A stretch of DNA of 64,000 nucleotides from Microthrixaceae bacterium (GCA_027493675.1 JAOSKI010000001.1:541103-605102), one strand, 5' to 3'. Shown: positions 20,287 to 31,922, numbered from the stretch's first letter. The notes: generated from the sequence alone by a model not told the origin. Program-made: numbers and translations.

Positions 20287-20760
20287 GTGGTGGATGAGAT
20301 CACGTTGAGCCCGCCGGTGAGCTCCGACGACGGTCACGAAGGGCTCGTGGGTGTGGGGATCGATCTCTGTTCGGTGCAGCGGATCGGTGACGCGCTCGGG
20401 CGCACGCCGGGGTTGTCGGCGCGCCTGTTCACCCACCGCGAGCAGCGAGCCCTGGAGGACAAACGGGTGGCCGGTGGGGATGCGGCGGTGGCCGGCGCGG
20501 CGGCGCAGATGTTCGCGGTGAAGGAGGCCGTGATGAAGTCCCTCGGCGCCGGCTTCGACACGGTGCCTTTCGCCACGGTGGAGGTCGATCTGAGTGGGCC
20601 CGGGGTGGCTCTGCGCGCCGAGGGGGATGCCAAGGCGGACGCGATGGGCGTGTGCTCGTTCGTCGTCGACGTCGAGTTGCTTGACGGTCCAGAGGGATCT
20701 GCCGCGGTCGCGGAGGTGCTCGCCGTGGGTGGCCATACGGGTCGTGGGCCGTCCTCGTAG
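20287..20760 (+). CDS. acpS: Holo-ACP synthase / 4'-phosphopantetheinyl transferase AcpS
   Basis: Transfers 4'-phosphopantetheine from CoA to acyl carrier protein. The magnesium/CoA motifs GVGIDLCSVQRI and QMFAVKEAVMKSLGAG are intact. 157 residues including an extra N-terminal stretch of about 20 and a short tail, slightly longer than the usual 120-130. GTG at 20287 is followed by a second GTG one codon later; either may be used. Conserved neighbourhood with glmS and the nnr gene. Confidence 0.9.
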   Translation: MVDEITLSPPVSSDDGHEGLVGVGIDLCSVQRIGDALGRTPGLSARLFTHREQRALEDKRVAGGDAAVAGAAAQMFAVKEAVMKSLGAGFDTVPFATVEVDLSGPGVALRAEGDAKADAMGVCSFVVDVELLDGPEGSAAVAEVLAVGGHTGRGPSS

Positions 20761-21095
20761 GCGCCACCGACGGATCCGGGTCACGGTTCGGACAGGCTCA
20801 TCACAGAAGCCGGTGTCCCGGCGGCACCGGAACTCCGGCATTCCCCATGCCCCCACGCGGTCACCGGCCACGGTGCTCAGCGAATCGGCCGGTGCTCAGC
20901 GGCTGTGGTTGCCGTAGCCACGCACCCTGTGGTTGCCGTCCAACCGTCCACAGCTGTTCGACCGCGGGCGCTGTGTGCGAGCCCTCCACCTCCTCGTAGG
21001 TCCCGTTGTCCACAGACGCCGTCAGCCATCTGTGACATCGAAGGAACGTGGCATCCGGCGACGGGCGCGACGCGGGGATCGGGCACAATGGAAGC
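20761..21095. other. 335-bp gap with short direct repeats and DnaA-box-like sites
   Basis: No gene is visible. The gap holds two copies of GGTGCTCAGCG (20872, 20891), two of CTGTGGTTGCCGT (20903, 20927), and two sites resembling the high-GC DnaA box: CCGTCCACA (20944) and TTGTCCACA (21006). A promoter for the nnr-alr genes is expected here but none is convincing. Confidence 0.4.
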
Positions 21096-22500
21096 GTGAT
21101 CCCCGTTGTGACGCCGCAGGAGATGGCGGATGTCGATGCCGAGGCGCCGGAGCCCGCAGAGGTGTTGATCGGCCGTGCCGCATGGGCTGTGGCCCGCGAG
21201 GCGGTCGCCGTGATGGGAGGCACCTACGGAAGACGGGTGACGGTGCTTGCCGGCAAGGGCAACAACGGCAACGACGGCAGGGTGGCTGCGGGCATCCTGG
21301 AGCGTCGGGGTGTGCGAACCCGCATCATCGAGGTCGCCGACGCGCCACGATGGGCCGGCGGGCTCCCAGCTTGTGATCTGCTGATCGACGCCGCGTTCGG
21401 GACCGGTTTCAGCGGCACATGGGATCCTCCACCTCCCGGTGCTTCGCCGGTGCTCGCCGTGGACATCCCCTCGGGGATCGACGGCCTCAGCGGTGAGGCG
21501 TGTGGCTCACCCTGGCACGCCGTTCGCACGGTCACCTTTGCAGCACTGAAGCCTGGTCTGCTGCAGGGCGACGGCCCTCGGCACGCAGGTGTCGTGGTGC
21601 CCGTCGACATCGGCCTTGACGTGGGTCGCGCACGAGCGCACCTCGTGGAGGACCACGACGTGGTGGCATGGGTACCCCGGCGAGACGCCGTGGACCACAA
21701 GTGGAGCCACGCGGTGTGGGTGGTGGCGGGTTCACCGGGCATGGAGGGCGCAGGCTGGCTGTGCGCCCGCGCCGCGATGAGGGGCGGGGCGGGATACGTG
21801 CGCGTCTCGAGCCCGGGAGCGGAACGTCCCGACTCACCCTCGCGAGGCGGTCGGAACGGCGCTGCCGGCAATCGGATGGGGCGACGAGGTGACTGCAGAG
21901 GCCTCACGCTTCGGGGCGGTCGTGGTGGGTCCGGGACTGGGACGGTCCGCGCGTGTGCGTGCCGAGGTGAAGCAACTGTGTGGGATCGGAATCCCGGTGG
22001 TACTGGACGCGGATGCCCTCGCAGCAGTGGGTTCGGAGCCGTTGTGTGGCGCCGCTGGCGGTGCCACCGGCGGTGCCATCGGTAATGCAGTCGGCAGTGC
22101 CGGCCTGAGTGCCGGCCCGTCGCTGGTGCTTACCCCGCACGACGGCGAGTACGTCGAGCTCATGGGTCATCCACCGGGCCGGGACCGACTGGCCGCGGCG
22201 CGCGCGGCGGCACAGCGGCACTCGGCGGTGGTGTTGCTGAAGGGTCCGACCACTGTGGTGGCCGAGCCCGGTGGCGACGCACTGGTGGTCCGCTCCGGCG
22301 ATTCGCGCCTGGCAACCGCGGGCACCGGCGACGTGCTCAGCGGACTCATCGGGGCCTACCTGGCAGCGGGTGCCGAACCCTTGCGCGCCGCCGCAGCAGC
22401 AGCGCATCTCCACGGGCGCGCCGCGGAAGCAGCAGGTGGCGACGGCGTGGTGGCGGGCGACGTGGCCGAGGTCCTCGGAGCCGCCCGGGCGGTGTTGTAG
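21096..22500 (+). CDS. nnr: Bifunctional NAD(P)H-hydrate epimerase/dehydratase
   Basis: Repairs hydrated NAD(P)H. The N-terminal YjeF epimerase domain shows VTVLAGKGNNGNDGRVAAG, LLIDAAFGTGF and LAVDIPSGIDGLSGE. The C-terminal ribokinase-like dehydratase domain shows VVVGPGLGR, PVVLDADALAA, LTPHDGEY, LLKGPTTVVAE and the catalytic RLATAGTGDVLSGLIG. About 468 residues, normal for the fused form. An alanine/glycine-rich loop (GAAGGATGGAIGNAVGSAG) is inserted in the dehydratase domain. One frame shift near 21830. GTG 21096 gives VIPVVTPQEMADVD. Confidence 0.93.
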
Positions 22501-22603
22501 GGATCCGTTGCACCCGACCCCCGCGTCGAGGGGCAAGACCATGTGGACGGCCGAACGCGCGCGTCGTGCGGATCGCGTACCGGGTGCTGGATAGCCTGCG
22601 GAG

Positions 22604-23798
22604 GTGTCACGTCATGCCCGCGTCGTGGTCGATCTCGACGCCGTCTCCCACAACGTCTCGGAGTTGGTGGCACTTGCAGGAGGAGCACAACTCCTTGCGG
22701 TGGTGAAGGCCGACGGCTACGGCCACGGGGCAGTGCCGGTCGCGCAGGCCGCGATCGAAGCCGGTGCTAAGTGGTTGGGTGTGGCGATGGTGGAGGAGGG
22801 GGCCCAGCTGCGTGACGCAGGCATCACCGAGCCGATCCTGGTGCTGTCGGAGCCGTCGCTCGATTCGTTCGAGGACGCCTTCGATCTGGAGTTGACCCCT
22901 ACGATCTATCACCGCGACGCGGTGCACGTAGCGGCTGCCGCGGCACTGGGTCGTGGTGGGAGCAGTGCCCGCTGGGCCGTTCAGCTCAAGGTGGACACCG
23001 GCATGCACCGCGTCGGGATGTCACCCGCCGAGGTGCGTGACGTCGCAGCGGACGTGCTGGCCTCGGAGGCCCTCGTGCTGGGTGGGGTGTTCTCCCACCT
23101 TGCCGTGGCCGACGACCCGGGTCGACCCGAGACCGACGAGCAGGTACAGCGCTTCGAGCGCGTGCTCGCTACCCTGCGCGACGCGGGCATCGACCCGGGC
23201 ATCACCCACATCGCCAACTCGGCGGGCGCGATCGCGCACCCACGAACTCGACGTGACCTGGTCCGCTGCGGCATCTCGCTGTACGGAATAGCTCCGTCGC
23301 CCGCGCTCACCGGCATGGTCGAGCTTCGCCCGGTGATGTCGGTGACCGCCGAGGTGAGCCACACCCTCACCGTTCACGCCGGGGGAGGCCATCGGTTACG
23401 GCCTGACCCACCGCTTCGACGTGGACACCCGTGTCGCGGTGCTTCCTGTGGGGTACGCGGACGGAGTGCCTCGCAACTTCGGCCTCGGCGGCGGCGAGGT
23501 GATCCTCGGCGGAGAGCGTCGGGCGGTTCGGGGAGTGGTCACGATGGATCAGACGATGGTGGAGGTCGGACCGCTGGCCGGGACCGCGGCGATCACCGTC
23601 CAACGTGGTGACGAGGCCGTGCTGATCGGTTCGTCAGCCGGTGCCGGCCTGCTGCGCCCCGAGGGTGGTTCCGGCCCCACCGGTCCGGCGCGTGAGGTCG
23701 CCAGTGTGACCGCAACGGATTGGGCCGAGGTGATGCAGACGATCCCATATGAGATCGTCTGCGGGTTCTCCGCCCGCCTGCCCCGGGAGTACCGATGA
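22604..23798 (+). CDS. alr: Alanine racemase
   Basis: PLP enzyme making D-alanine for peptidoglycan. The PLP lysine is in LLAVVKADGYGHGAVPVAQ; the fold continues with KVDTGMHRVGMSPAE, THIANSAGAI and RCGISLYGIAPSP. The catalytic tyrosine is in IGYGLTHRF after a frame change near 23388, followed by VAVLPVGYADGVPRNF and VTMDQTMVEVG. About 397 residues. The stop overlaps the ATG of the next gene. Confidence 0.94.
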
Positions 23799-24966
23799 CC
23801 GACCGCCTGCACGTGCTCCTGCTGGAGCCTTTCTTCACCGGATCGCACGAGGTGTGGGCGACGGGCTGGCAGGCCAACAGCCGACACAGCCTGCACCTGC
23901 TGACCCAACCCGGAACCCACTGGCGGCACCGGATGATGGCGGCGTCGGTGCCGTTGGCGGAGGCCACGCGTGAGCACGTGGAGGCCCACGGTCCACCCGA
24001 CGTGGTGGTGGCCAGCGACATGGTCGACCTGGCCGGCTACCTGGGGCTCTGTCGCAACGAGCTGGCCGGCGTCCCGACCGTGGTGTACTTCCACGAGAAC
24101 CAGCTCACCCAGCCCACCTCGCCCAACGGTGTCGGGGGCCTGCGCGACCGCCACCTGGCGTGGACGAACTGGCGGACGCTGCTGGCGGCGAACGAGGTGT
24201 GGTTCAACTCCCGTTGGCAGCGCGACTCGATGGCCGATGCCCTCGAGGACCTGCTCTCGGACGGCCCCGCGGGCGATGACCAGCGGCCGTTGTTGGCCGG
24301 GGCGCGCAGCAGGTTCCGGGTGCGCCCCGTGGGGTGCGACCTGGTGGACCTGCTCGGGCGAACGAGAGCCGACGACGAACAGAGAGACCCGCTGGTCGTG
24401 TGGAACCACCGCTGGGCCCACGACAAGGGCCTGGACGTGGCGGTCGCGTCGATGCGTGCGGTCGCATCCCAAGGTGTCGGGTTCCGATTGGCGGTCGTGG
24501 GCACCGACGATCACCACGATCCAGCGCGGGCGAGAAGCTGCTTGCCCCCCTCGGTGAGCGTGTGGTGCACCGGGGTTGGATGGAACCCGACGCGTACCGT
24601 GCGCTGCTGTGCGAGGCCGATGTGGTGGTGGCGTCGGCCCGTCAGGAGAACTTCGGGATATCGGTGGTCGAGGCCGTCGCCGCGGGGTGTGTGCCTGTGG
24701 TTCCCGACGCCCTCGCGTACCCGGAGTCGATCGACGACCGGTTCTTCCGCTACCCGCCTGGTCGTCTGACCACGGCATTGCGCGACACGCTGGTGGGCCT
24801 CGGTGAGTACCGCGCTCGGTGCGCCACGATGCGTGAGTCGTTGCGGCGCTTCGACTGGTCGAATGTGGCGCCATCGGATGATGACGCACTTGCCGAGCTC
24901 GTGGCGGCACACGCTGGGCGCCGCCCGACCGGCGAGGGGCTCCGCGCCACCGGACCCCGGTCATGA
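23795..24966 (+). CDS. tRNA-queuosine alpha-mannosyltransferase-like glycosyltransferase (DUF3524)
   Basis: The N-terminal half matches the DUF3524/GTDC1 family, whose characterised members mannosylate queuosine in tRNA. Hallmarks are LLLEPFFTGSHEVWATGWQ, HWRHRMMAASVPLAE, DVVVASDMVDLAGYLGL and VVYFHENQLTQP. The C-terminal GT4-type Rossmann domain has VVWNHRWAHDKGLDV and, after a frame shift near 24535, ADVVVASARQENFGISVVEA, which carries the nucleotide-sugar-binding ExxxxGxxxxEA-like motif. About 390 residues. It overlaps the alr stop and the next gene's ATG, and lies close to t6A genes. Family call is fairly firm; substrate in bacteria is inferred from the family. Confidence 0.75.
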
Positions 24967-25841
24967 TCGACGCCATCGCCGGGCTGAGCGTGGGTCACCA
25001 CACCGATGCGGTGGCTCGCACCGGGTGCACCGTGGTGCTGGCCGACCGCCCGGTCACCGCGCCGGGTGAGGTGCGTGGGAGCGCACCCGCCACCCGGGAG
25101 TTCGCGCTGCTCGACCCGCTGGCCACGGTTCAGCAGGTTGACGCGGTGGTGCTCTCGGGAGGCTCCGCGTTCGGCCTCGCCTCAGGTGACGGCGTGATGG
25201 CGTGGTTGGGCCCCAGGGCCGGGGTTTCGAAACGCCGTGGGGACGGGTACCCATCGTCGTGGGAATGTCGCTGTTCGATCTGGCGGTGGGCGACCCTACG
25301 GTCCGCCCGACCGCCGAGAACGGTCATGGCGCGGCGCAGGCCGCGCTCAAGTCGTTGGGTCCGGCTCCCTGGGCCTGCTCGGTGCCGGTGCGGGCGCGAC
25401 CGTCTCCTGGGTGGCGTGGTGTCGACGCCATGCGGGACGCGGGACTGGTGGGCGCCGTGTTGCATGACGGGGATCTGATCGTTGCCGCGCTCGTCGCGGT
25501 CAACGCATGGGGCGACGTGGTGGGAACCCCGGAGGCCGCACTCCCGAGCCTCCGATGCCGGGTGTCGCCGGAACGCCACCGGCTCCTGGGGTGAACACCA
25601 CGATCGGGGTCGTCGCCACGAATGCGGCAGTCGACAAATCGGTCTGTCAGCACATGGCGCGTGGAGCCCACGACGGCCTGGCCGGGCAGTCTCGCCGCCT
25701 CACACATCCCTCGACGGCGATGCGTTCGTGGCCCTGTCCACCGGTGAGGTGCCCGCTGCGCAGGACCAGCTCCGTTGGATGGCCCTCAAGGCCGTCGAGG
25801 AGGCCGTCGCGCCTGTCGGGACGATGCCCCGGCCCCGGTAG
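24963..25841 (+). CDS. P1 family (S58/DmpA-like) self-cleaving peptidase
   Basis: Members are Ntn-type hydrolases (DmpA aminopeptidase, NylC, BapA) that cut themselves before a Ser/Thr nucleophile. The start [38 protein letters not shown] and [20 protein letters not shown] are standard. The likely autocleavage site is [16 protein letters not shown], with Thr as new N-terminus, followed by [15 protein letters not shown]. About 293 codons, slightly short for the family. At least four frame changes are needed (near 25215, 25375, 25545 and 25690). ATG overlaps the preceding stop. Natural substrate unknown. Confidence 0.85.
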
Positions 25842-25851
25842 AGTGCAGCCG

Positions 25852-26466
25852 ATGACGGTGGTGTCCGAGACGTTGGATCGCTTCGAGCGGCTGCAGTCCG
25901 ACGCGCTTCGGGTGCAGGGGCGTGCGGTCTGTGCGAGCACCGCACCCAGGTGGTGTTCGGCATGGGCGACCCCACCGCGGACCTGATGTTCGTGGGTGAG
26001 GGTCCCGGTGCCGAAGAGGACCCCAGGGCCTTCCCGTTCGTGGGGCGCTCCGGCAAGCTGCTGGATCGCCTCATGTCCGAGGAGATGGGCCTGACCCGCG
26101 AGAGCGCGTACATCGCGAACGTGGTCAAGTGTCGTCCGCCGGAGAACCGCGACCCCGACCTGAGGAGATCGCCGCGTGCCGCCCGTATCTCGAGTCCCAG
26201 ATCGAGTTGATCGACCCCGCGGTGGTGGTGACCCTCGGGAACTTCTCCTCCAAGCTGCTGTTGGACACCACCATCGGCATCACGCGGCTGCGGGGTCGGG
26301 CCTACTCGTGGGGCACCAGGATCCTGGTGCCCACGCTGCATCCGCGGCGGTGCTGCGCGGTGGCGGCGACGCCATGGCCAGGGTGCGTGCCGACCTCGTG
26401 CGGGCACGGCTGGCTTCGAGCGGCGAACCTGTCGCTGTGACCGATGTCGCGATGGTGGCCCGATGA
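25852..26466 (+). CDS. Fe-S uracil-DNA glycosylase (family 4-like)
   Basis: Removes uracil from DNA. The product carries [63 protein letters not shown] and VPTLHP. Two N-terminal cysteines (CRLCEH region, readable after a shift near 25925) plus those in VKCRPP and IAACRPYL make up the four ligands of the [4Fe-4S] cluster. About 205 residues, normal. Frame shifts near 25925, 26160 and 26345. Ten bases after the peptidase stop. Confidence 0.9.
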
Positions 26467-26479
26467 GCGGAGCACACCC

Positions 26480-27036
26480 GTGAACGGACCAGTGGCATCG
26501 AGCTCCGGTGCCGAGCAGACCCGGGAGCTGGCGCACGCCCTGGCGGAGCTGATGCGCCCGGGCGATCTGGTGGTCCTGGTGGGCGATCTGGGCACCGGCA
26601 AGACGGCGTTCACCCAGGGCCTCGGCACGGGCCTCGGGGTGACCTCCACGATCACCAGCCCGACCTTCGCGCTCGTGCAGAGCTACGGCGGCCGCCTCGA
26701 CCTGCATCACCTGGACGTGTACCGCCTGACACACCTCAACGAGGCGCTCGACCTGGGCCTGGCGGAGATGCTCGACGATGACGCGGTGGTGGTCATCGAG
26801 TGGGGCGATACGGTCGCACCGGTGCTGCCACACGACTACCTCGAGGTTCGCCTCACCTACGGCGAAACCCAAGCGGAGCGTCGCATCGAGTTCCTGGGCG
26901 TGGGCAGCCGCTGGCAGGCGCGCATGAGGGCTGTCGCCGCGGTGGTGACCAATGTGTGCGGCGCCCCGTCGTCACCCGGTGCAGGCGGTTCCCGGAATCG
27001 GGGCCCCAGGGTGAGGAAGCCGGAGGCGATGCCTGA
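26480..27036 (+). CDS. tsaE: tRNA t6A synthesis ATPase TsaE
   Basis: ATPase partner of TsaB-TsaD in making N6-threonylcarbamoyladenosine 37 of tRNA. Walker A is [38 protein letters not shown] and [10 protein letters not shown] are the other family motifs. GTG 26480 begins [10 protein letters not shown]; an ATG at 26463 overlapping the preceding stop is in another frame and could be the true start if an indel lies between. The end is likely EEAGGDA with stop 27034-27036, overlapping the tsaB ATG, which requires a shift between about 26940 and 27010. Confidence 0.9.
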
Positions 27037-27731
27037 TGCTGCTGTTGGGAATCGAGACGGCAACCGAGCAGGTCGGATGCGCCATTGGCGGCCACGAGGG
27101 CGTGCTCGCCAGCGCGCACTGTGCCAAGGGGCGTCGTCACGCCGAGAACCTCACGCCGCAGATCGAGTTCATCTGCGGCCAGGCCGGCATCGAGCTGTCC
27201 GACATCGGGCTCGTGGCGGTGGATGTCGGCCCCGGCCTGTTCACGGGCCTGAGGGTGGGTGTGTCGGCCGCCAAGGCCATCGCGTTCGCGCTCTCGATTC
27301 CGATGATCGGGGTGTCGAGCCTCGACCTGCTGGCGTTCACGGTCCGCTACAGCCCGCGGCTGATAGTGGCCGCCATCGATGCCCGGCGCGGTGAGCTGTA
27401 CCACGGCTTCTATCGTCAGGTTCCCGGTGGTGTGCAGCGCCTGTCCGCGCAGCAACTCGGTACGCCCGACGACCTGGCGTCCGAACTGCTCGCCACCAAC
27501 GAGGAGGTGCTGCTGGTGGGTGACGGCGCACGAAGGTACGCCGAGGTCTTCGACGGACTTGCCCGTGTGGAGCTCGCCGAGATCGGCAACGGCTTCCCCT
27601 CGGCGTCGTCGCTGGTGCAGCTCGCCCATCCCCGCGCAATGCGTGAGGAGTTCGAGCAACCAGAGGCGATTCAACCGCTGTACCTGCGCCGTCCGGACGC
27701 GGAGATCAACTGGTCCACGAGGCACCGATGA
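27036..27731 (+). CDS. tsaB: tRNA t6A synthesis protein TsaB
   Basis: Intact 231-residue ASKHA-fold partner of Tsa[53 protein letters not shown] and VAAIDARRGELYHGFY are the family segments. It overlaps tsaE by TGATG and rimI by ATGA, so the t6A genes are co-translated. Confidence 0.95.
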   Translation: MLLLGIETATEQVGCAIGGHEGVLASAHCAKGRRHAENLTPQIEFICGQAGIELSDIGLVAVDVGPGLFTGLRVGVSAAKAIAFALSIPMIGVSSLDLLAFTVRYSPRLIVAAIDARRGELYHGFYRQVPGGVQRLSAQQLGTPDDLASELLATNEEVLLVGDGARRYAEVFDGLARVELAEIGNGFPSASSLVQLAHPRAMREEFEQPEAIQPLYLRRPDAEINWSTRHR

Positions 27732-28341
27732 ACGCGCTGGACGCGCGGACCGGCACTCCGGGCACAACGGGGGTGCATCCGGGAGGACCGGGACAGCGCC
27801 TGTTGCGGACGTGTCAGTCGACGGCGTGGTCATCGGCCTGATGAGACGTCGCCACCTGCGGGCGGTCAGTGCCATCGAGCAGTCCGTCAACCCGCATCCG
27901 TGGTCGCAGTCGCTGTTCGCCGGTGAGCTGCGCATGCCCACGAGCCGGCACTGGCTGGTGGCGCGCGACAACCGTCAGGTCCTCGGCTTCGCCGGGCTCA
28001 TGTGGAACGTCGACGAGGGCCACATCACCAACTTCGCGGTGCACGCCGGCCACCGTCGCCGCCACGTGGCGACGAGGATGCTGCTCGCCCAGTTCCGTGA
28101 TGCGATCGCTCTGGGCATCACGCAGCTCAGCCTCGAGGTGCGCATGTCGAACGAGGCTGCGCGCTCTCTCTACGGACGCTTCGGTTTCAGCCCCGGCGGT
28201 GTGCGCCGCGGCTACTACAACGACAACGGCGAGGATGCCCTGGTCATGTGGGTGCACGACATCGACGGTGCCGATTTCGGGGAACGGCTCGCTTCGCTCG
28301 CCGCCGCGATGCCGGTGCGATTGGTGCGGGAGGCGACGTGA
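27728..28341 (+). CDS. rimI: Ribosomal-protein-alanine N-acetyltransferase RimI-like
   Basis: GNAT acetyltransferase, probably acetylating the N-terminus of S18. The acetyl-CoA loop is HITNFAVHAGHRRRHVATRM, with LEVRMSNEAARSLYGRFGF as the C-terminal signature. The ATG at 27728 overlaps the tsaB stop but is in another frame, so an indel near 27790 is assumed; otherwise GTG 27811 (VSVDGVVIGLMRRRHLRAV) is the start. C-terminus runs about 25 residues past the usual GNAT end. tsaB-rimI-tsaD order is conserved in actinobacteria. Confidence 0.88.
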
Positions 28342-29433
28342 ACGTCGGAGACGATGCGCAAGGGCTCGATCGCTCCGGCGCCGCTGTGGTGGCCGACGGG
28401 GCGGGTTCGCTCGGAGCACCCCTGCTCCCACCCGGTTCCGCTGGTGCTGGGGATCGAGACGAGTTGTGACGAGACCGCGGTGGCCGTCGTGCGCGACGGC
28501 ACCGAGGTGCTCTCCTCGGTCGTGTCGTCCCAGGTCGACCTGCATGCGCGCTACGGCGGGGTGGTTCCCGAGGTCGCCAGCCGGGCGCACACCGAGTTGC
28601 TGGTGCCCGTGACCGCCCAGGCGTTGGTAGAGGCGGGTGTCACCGGTCGTCAACTTGCTGCGGTGGCGGCCACGACCGGCCCGGGCCTCGTGGGTGCACT
28701 GCTGGTGGGGGTGTCGGCAGCCAAGGCGTTCGCGCTCACATGGCAGGTGCCCTTCGTGGCGGTCAACCACCTCGAGGCCCACCTCTACGCGGCGTTGCTC
28801 GAAGAGCCCGACCTGGCGTTCCCCTTGGTGGTGCTCATCGTCTCGGGTGGGCACACGATGCTGGTGGAGATGTTGGACCACGGCGACTACCGGCTGCTGG
28901 GCGAGACGCTCGATGACGCCGCGGGAGAGGCGTTCGACAAGGTCGCCCGCTTCCTCGGCCTCGGGTATCCGGGTGGCCCGGCGATCGACAACGCTGCTCT
29001 GGATGGTGATCCGTCGGCGATCGCGTTCCCTCGGGCAATGCGCAACGAGGGTCTCGACTTCTCCTTCAGCGGTCTCAAGACCGCGGTGGTCAACCATGTG
29101 CGGGAGAACCCCGACGTGTCCACCGCGGACGTGGCCGCGTCGTTCCAGGCAGCGGTAGTGGACGTGCTGGTGGAGAAGTCCCGCCGTGCCGCGGCGGACG
29201 TGGGAGCCAGGGCGCTTGCCCTCGGTGGGGGTGTTGCGGCCAACACGCTGCTGCGCGAGCAGTTCCTTGGAGCGTGTGCCGACGACGGGATCCAGGGTTT
29301 CATCCCCACCCGGTCCATGTGCACCGACAACGCGGCCATGATCGCCGCTGCCGGCTGGTACCGCCACCAGCGGCTCGGTCCGTCCCCACTGGACACGGGC
29401 GCGGATCCCCGCGACCGCCTGTTCCACCGCTGA
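28338..29433 (+). CDS. tsaD: tRNA N6-adenosine threonylcarbamoyltransferase TsaD
   Basis: Catalytic subunit of t6A formation. VLGIETSCDETAVAVVRDG, YGGVVPEVASRAHTEL, the metal site HLEAHLYAALLE, VVLIVSGGHTMLVEM and LALGGGVAANTLLREQF are all present. GTG 28338 overlaps the rimI stop and begins a leader in one frame; the conserved core starts after an indel near 28435. About 364 residues including an N-terminal extension of about 30. The last gene of the t6A cluster. Confidence 0.94.
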
Positions 29434-29503
29434 GCCGTTCTGTCGCCACCTCCCTCTGTCGCCCCCGCCCCGTCGGCCACCTCGCCCCGTCCGGCCCCCG
29501 GCC

Positions 29504-29556
29504 CGTTCTGTGCCGTTCGTGCGTGGCGCACAGCGCCACGCACGCGACACAGAACG
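29504..29556. repeat. Palindromic element, family A copy 1
   Basis: Outer arms CGTTCTGTG/CACAGAACG and inner arms CGTGCGTGGCGC/GCGCCACGCACG surround the loop ACA, with a short unpaired segment between inner and outer stems. It lies between tsaD and the groES promoter. This is the most diverged of five copies in the window. Confidence 0.85.
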
Positions 29557-29605
29557 ATCGAGGGACACCCTTCGGGGGCCCCAGAAGCCCCGAAGGCACC
29601 CGTGC

Positions 29606-29634
29606 TAGCACTCTCGGAGTGAGACTGCTATCTT
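29606..29634 (+). promoter_or_regulatory. groESL promoter
   Basis: TAGCAC (29606-29611) and TATCTT (29629-29634) are separated by 17 bases, about 95 bases upstream of groES. A short inverted repeat, GCACTC-TCG-GAGTG, overlaps the -35 region. The CIRCE operator begins at the end of the -10 box, so a bound repressor would block transcription initiation. Confidence 0.6.
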
Positions 29635-29660
29635 TGGCACTCGCCTGTTGGGAGTGCCAG
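29634..29660 (+). promoter_or_regulatory. CIRCE operator (HrcA binding site)
   Basis: TTGGCACTC, nine bases, then GAGTGCCAG: the CIRCE layout of 9-9-9 with perfect complementarity of GGCACTC and GAGTGCC. HrcA binds CIRCE and represses groESL until heat stress. One base differs from the consensus in each arm (G/C for A/T) but symmetry is kept. Confidence 0.88.
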
Positions 29661-29724
29661 AAGCCCCCGGGCATGAAGCTCCCAGAGCAGAACCCCTAGA
29701 GACAACCAACACCCGGAGGATTGC

Positions 29725-30012
29725 ATGAACCTGCAGCCGCTCGAAGACCGTCTCGTCGTACGCCCGGCGGAGGCCGAGGACACGACGAAGAGCGGTCTGA
29801 TCATTCCCGATACCGCCAAGGAGAAGCCCCAGCAGGGCGAGGTCCTGGCAGTCGGACCGGGTCGCCACAGCGATACCGGTGAGCTCATCACACCCGGCGT
29901 GAGCGTGGGCGACAGGGTCGTCTACTCGAAGTACGGCGGCACCGAGATCACCGTCGAGGGCGAGGACCTGTTGATCCTCCAGGCCCGCGACGTGCTCGCC
30001 ATCGTCAAGTGA
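29725..30012 (+). CDS. groES: Co-chaperonin GroES
   Basis: Intact 95-residue lid of the GroEL cage. [20 protein letters not shown], the mobile loop [20 protein letters not shown] and [14 protein letters not shown] are characteristic. A GGAGGA ribosome-binding site lies 6 bases upstream. Heat regulation is expected from the CIRCE element. Confidence 0.97.
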   Translation: MNLQPLEDRLVVRPAEAEDTTKSGLIIPDTAKEKPQQGEVLAVGPGRHSDTGELITPGVSVGDRVVYSKYGGTEITVEGEDLLILQARDVLAIVK

Positions 30013-30030
30013 TCCGCTGACGAAGCCTGA

Positions 30031-31697
<1,667 letters not shown>

Positions 31698-31763
31698 CCT
31701 TCCCGCCAGGGAGGTGATCTGTGCCGCACCGTGGTGACACGGTGTCGGTGCGAGAGTCCAAGC

Positions 31764-31797
31764 ACGGAGGGGCCGGCCCGAGGGTCGGCCCCTCCGT
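31764..31797 (+). terminator. groESL terminator hairpin
   Basis: ACGGAGGGGCCGGCC and GGTCGGCCCCTCCGT form a 15-bp stem with one G-T pair around the loop CGAG, 67 bases after groEL. No U-tract, as is common in high-GC actinobacteria. Confidence 0.65.
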
Positions 31798-31820
31798 CGC
31801 GTCCCCACCCCCACCCATCC

Positions 31821-31875
31821 GGCGAACTGAATGGGCTCGCCCACCCATAGGGTGGCTGAGCCCATTCAGTTCGCC
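31821..31875. repeat. GCGAACTG-type palindrome (family B)
   Basis: Perfect 18-bp arms (31821-31838 and 31858-31875) beginning GGCGAACTGAATGGGCTC, with an inner GCCCACCC/GGGTGGC stem separated by ATA. It shares its outer ends with the hairpin after rplQ but has a different interior. Confidence 0.85.
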
Positions 31876-31922
31876 AGGGGACGCCGGGGGGACGCCGGGG
31901 GGACGCCGGGGGGACGCCGGCG
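31876..31922. repeat. 12-bp tandem repeat
   Basis: About four copies of GGGGGGACGCCG in direct succession between the hairpin and the Nudix gene. Typical of replication slippage; no function evident. Confidence 0.85.

Noticed and set aside
31876..31922. Short GC tandem repeat considered as a regulatory array
   Set aside because: Simple 12-bp slippage repeat with no link to a promoter or operator.
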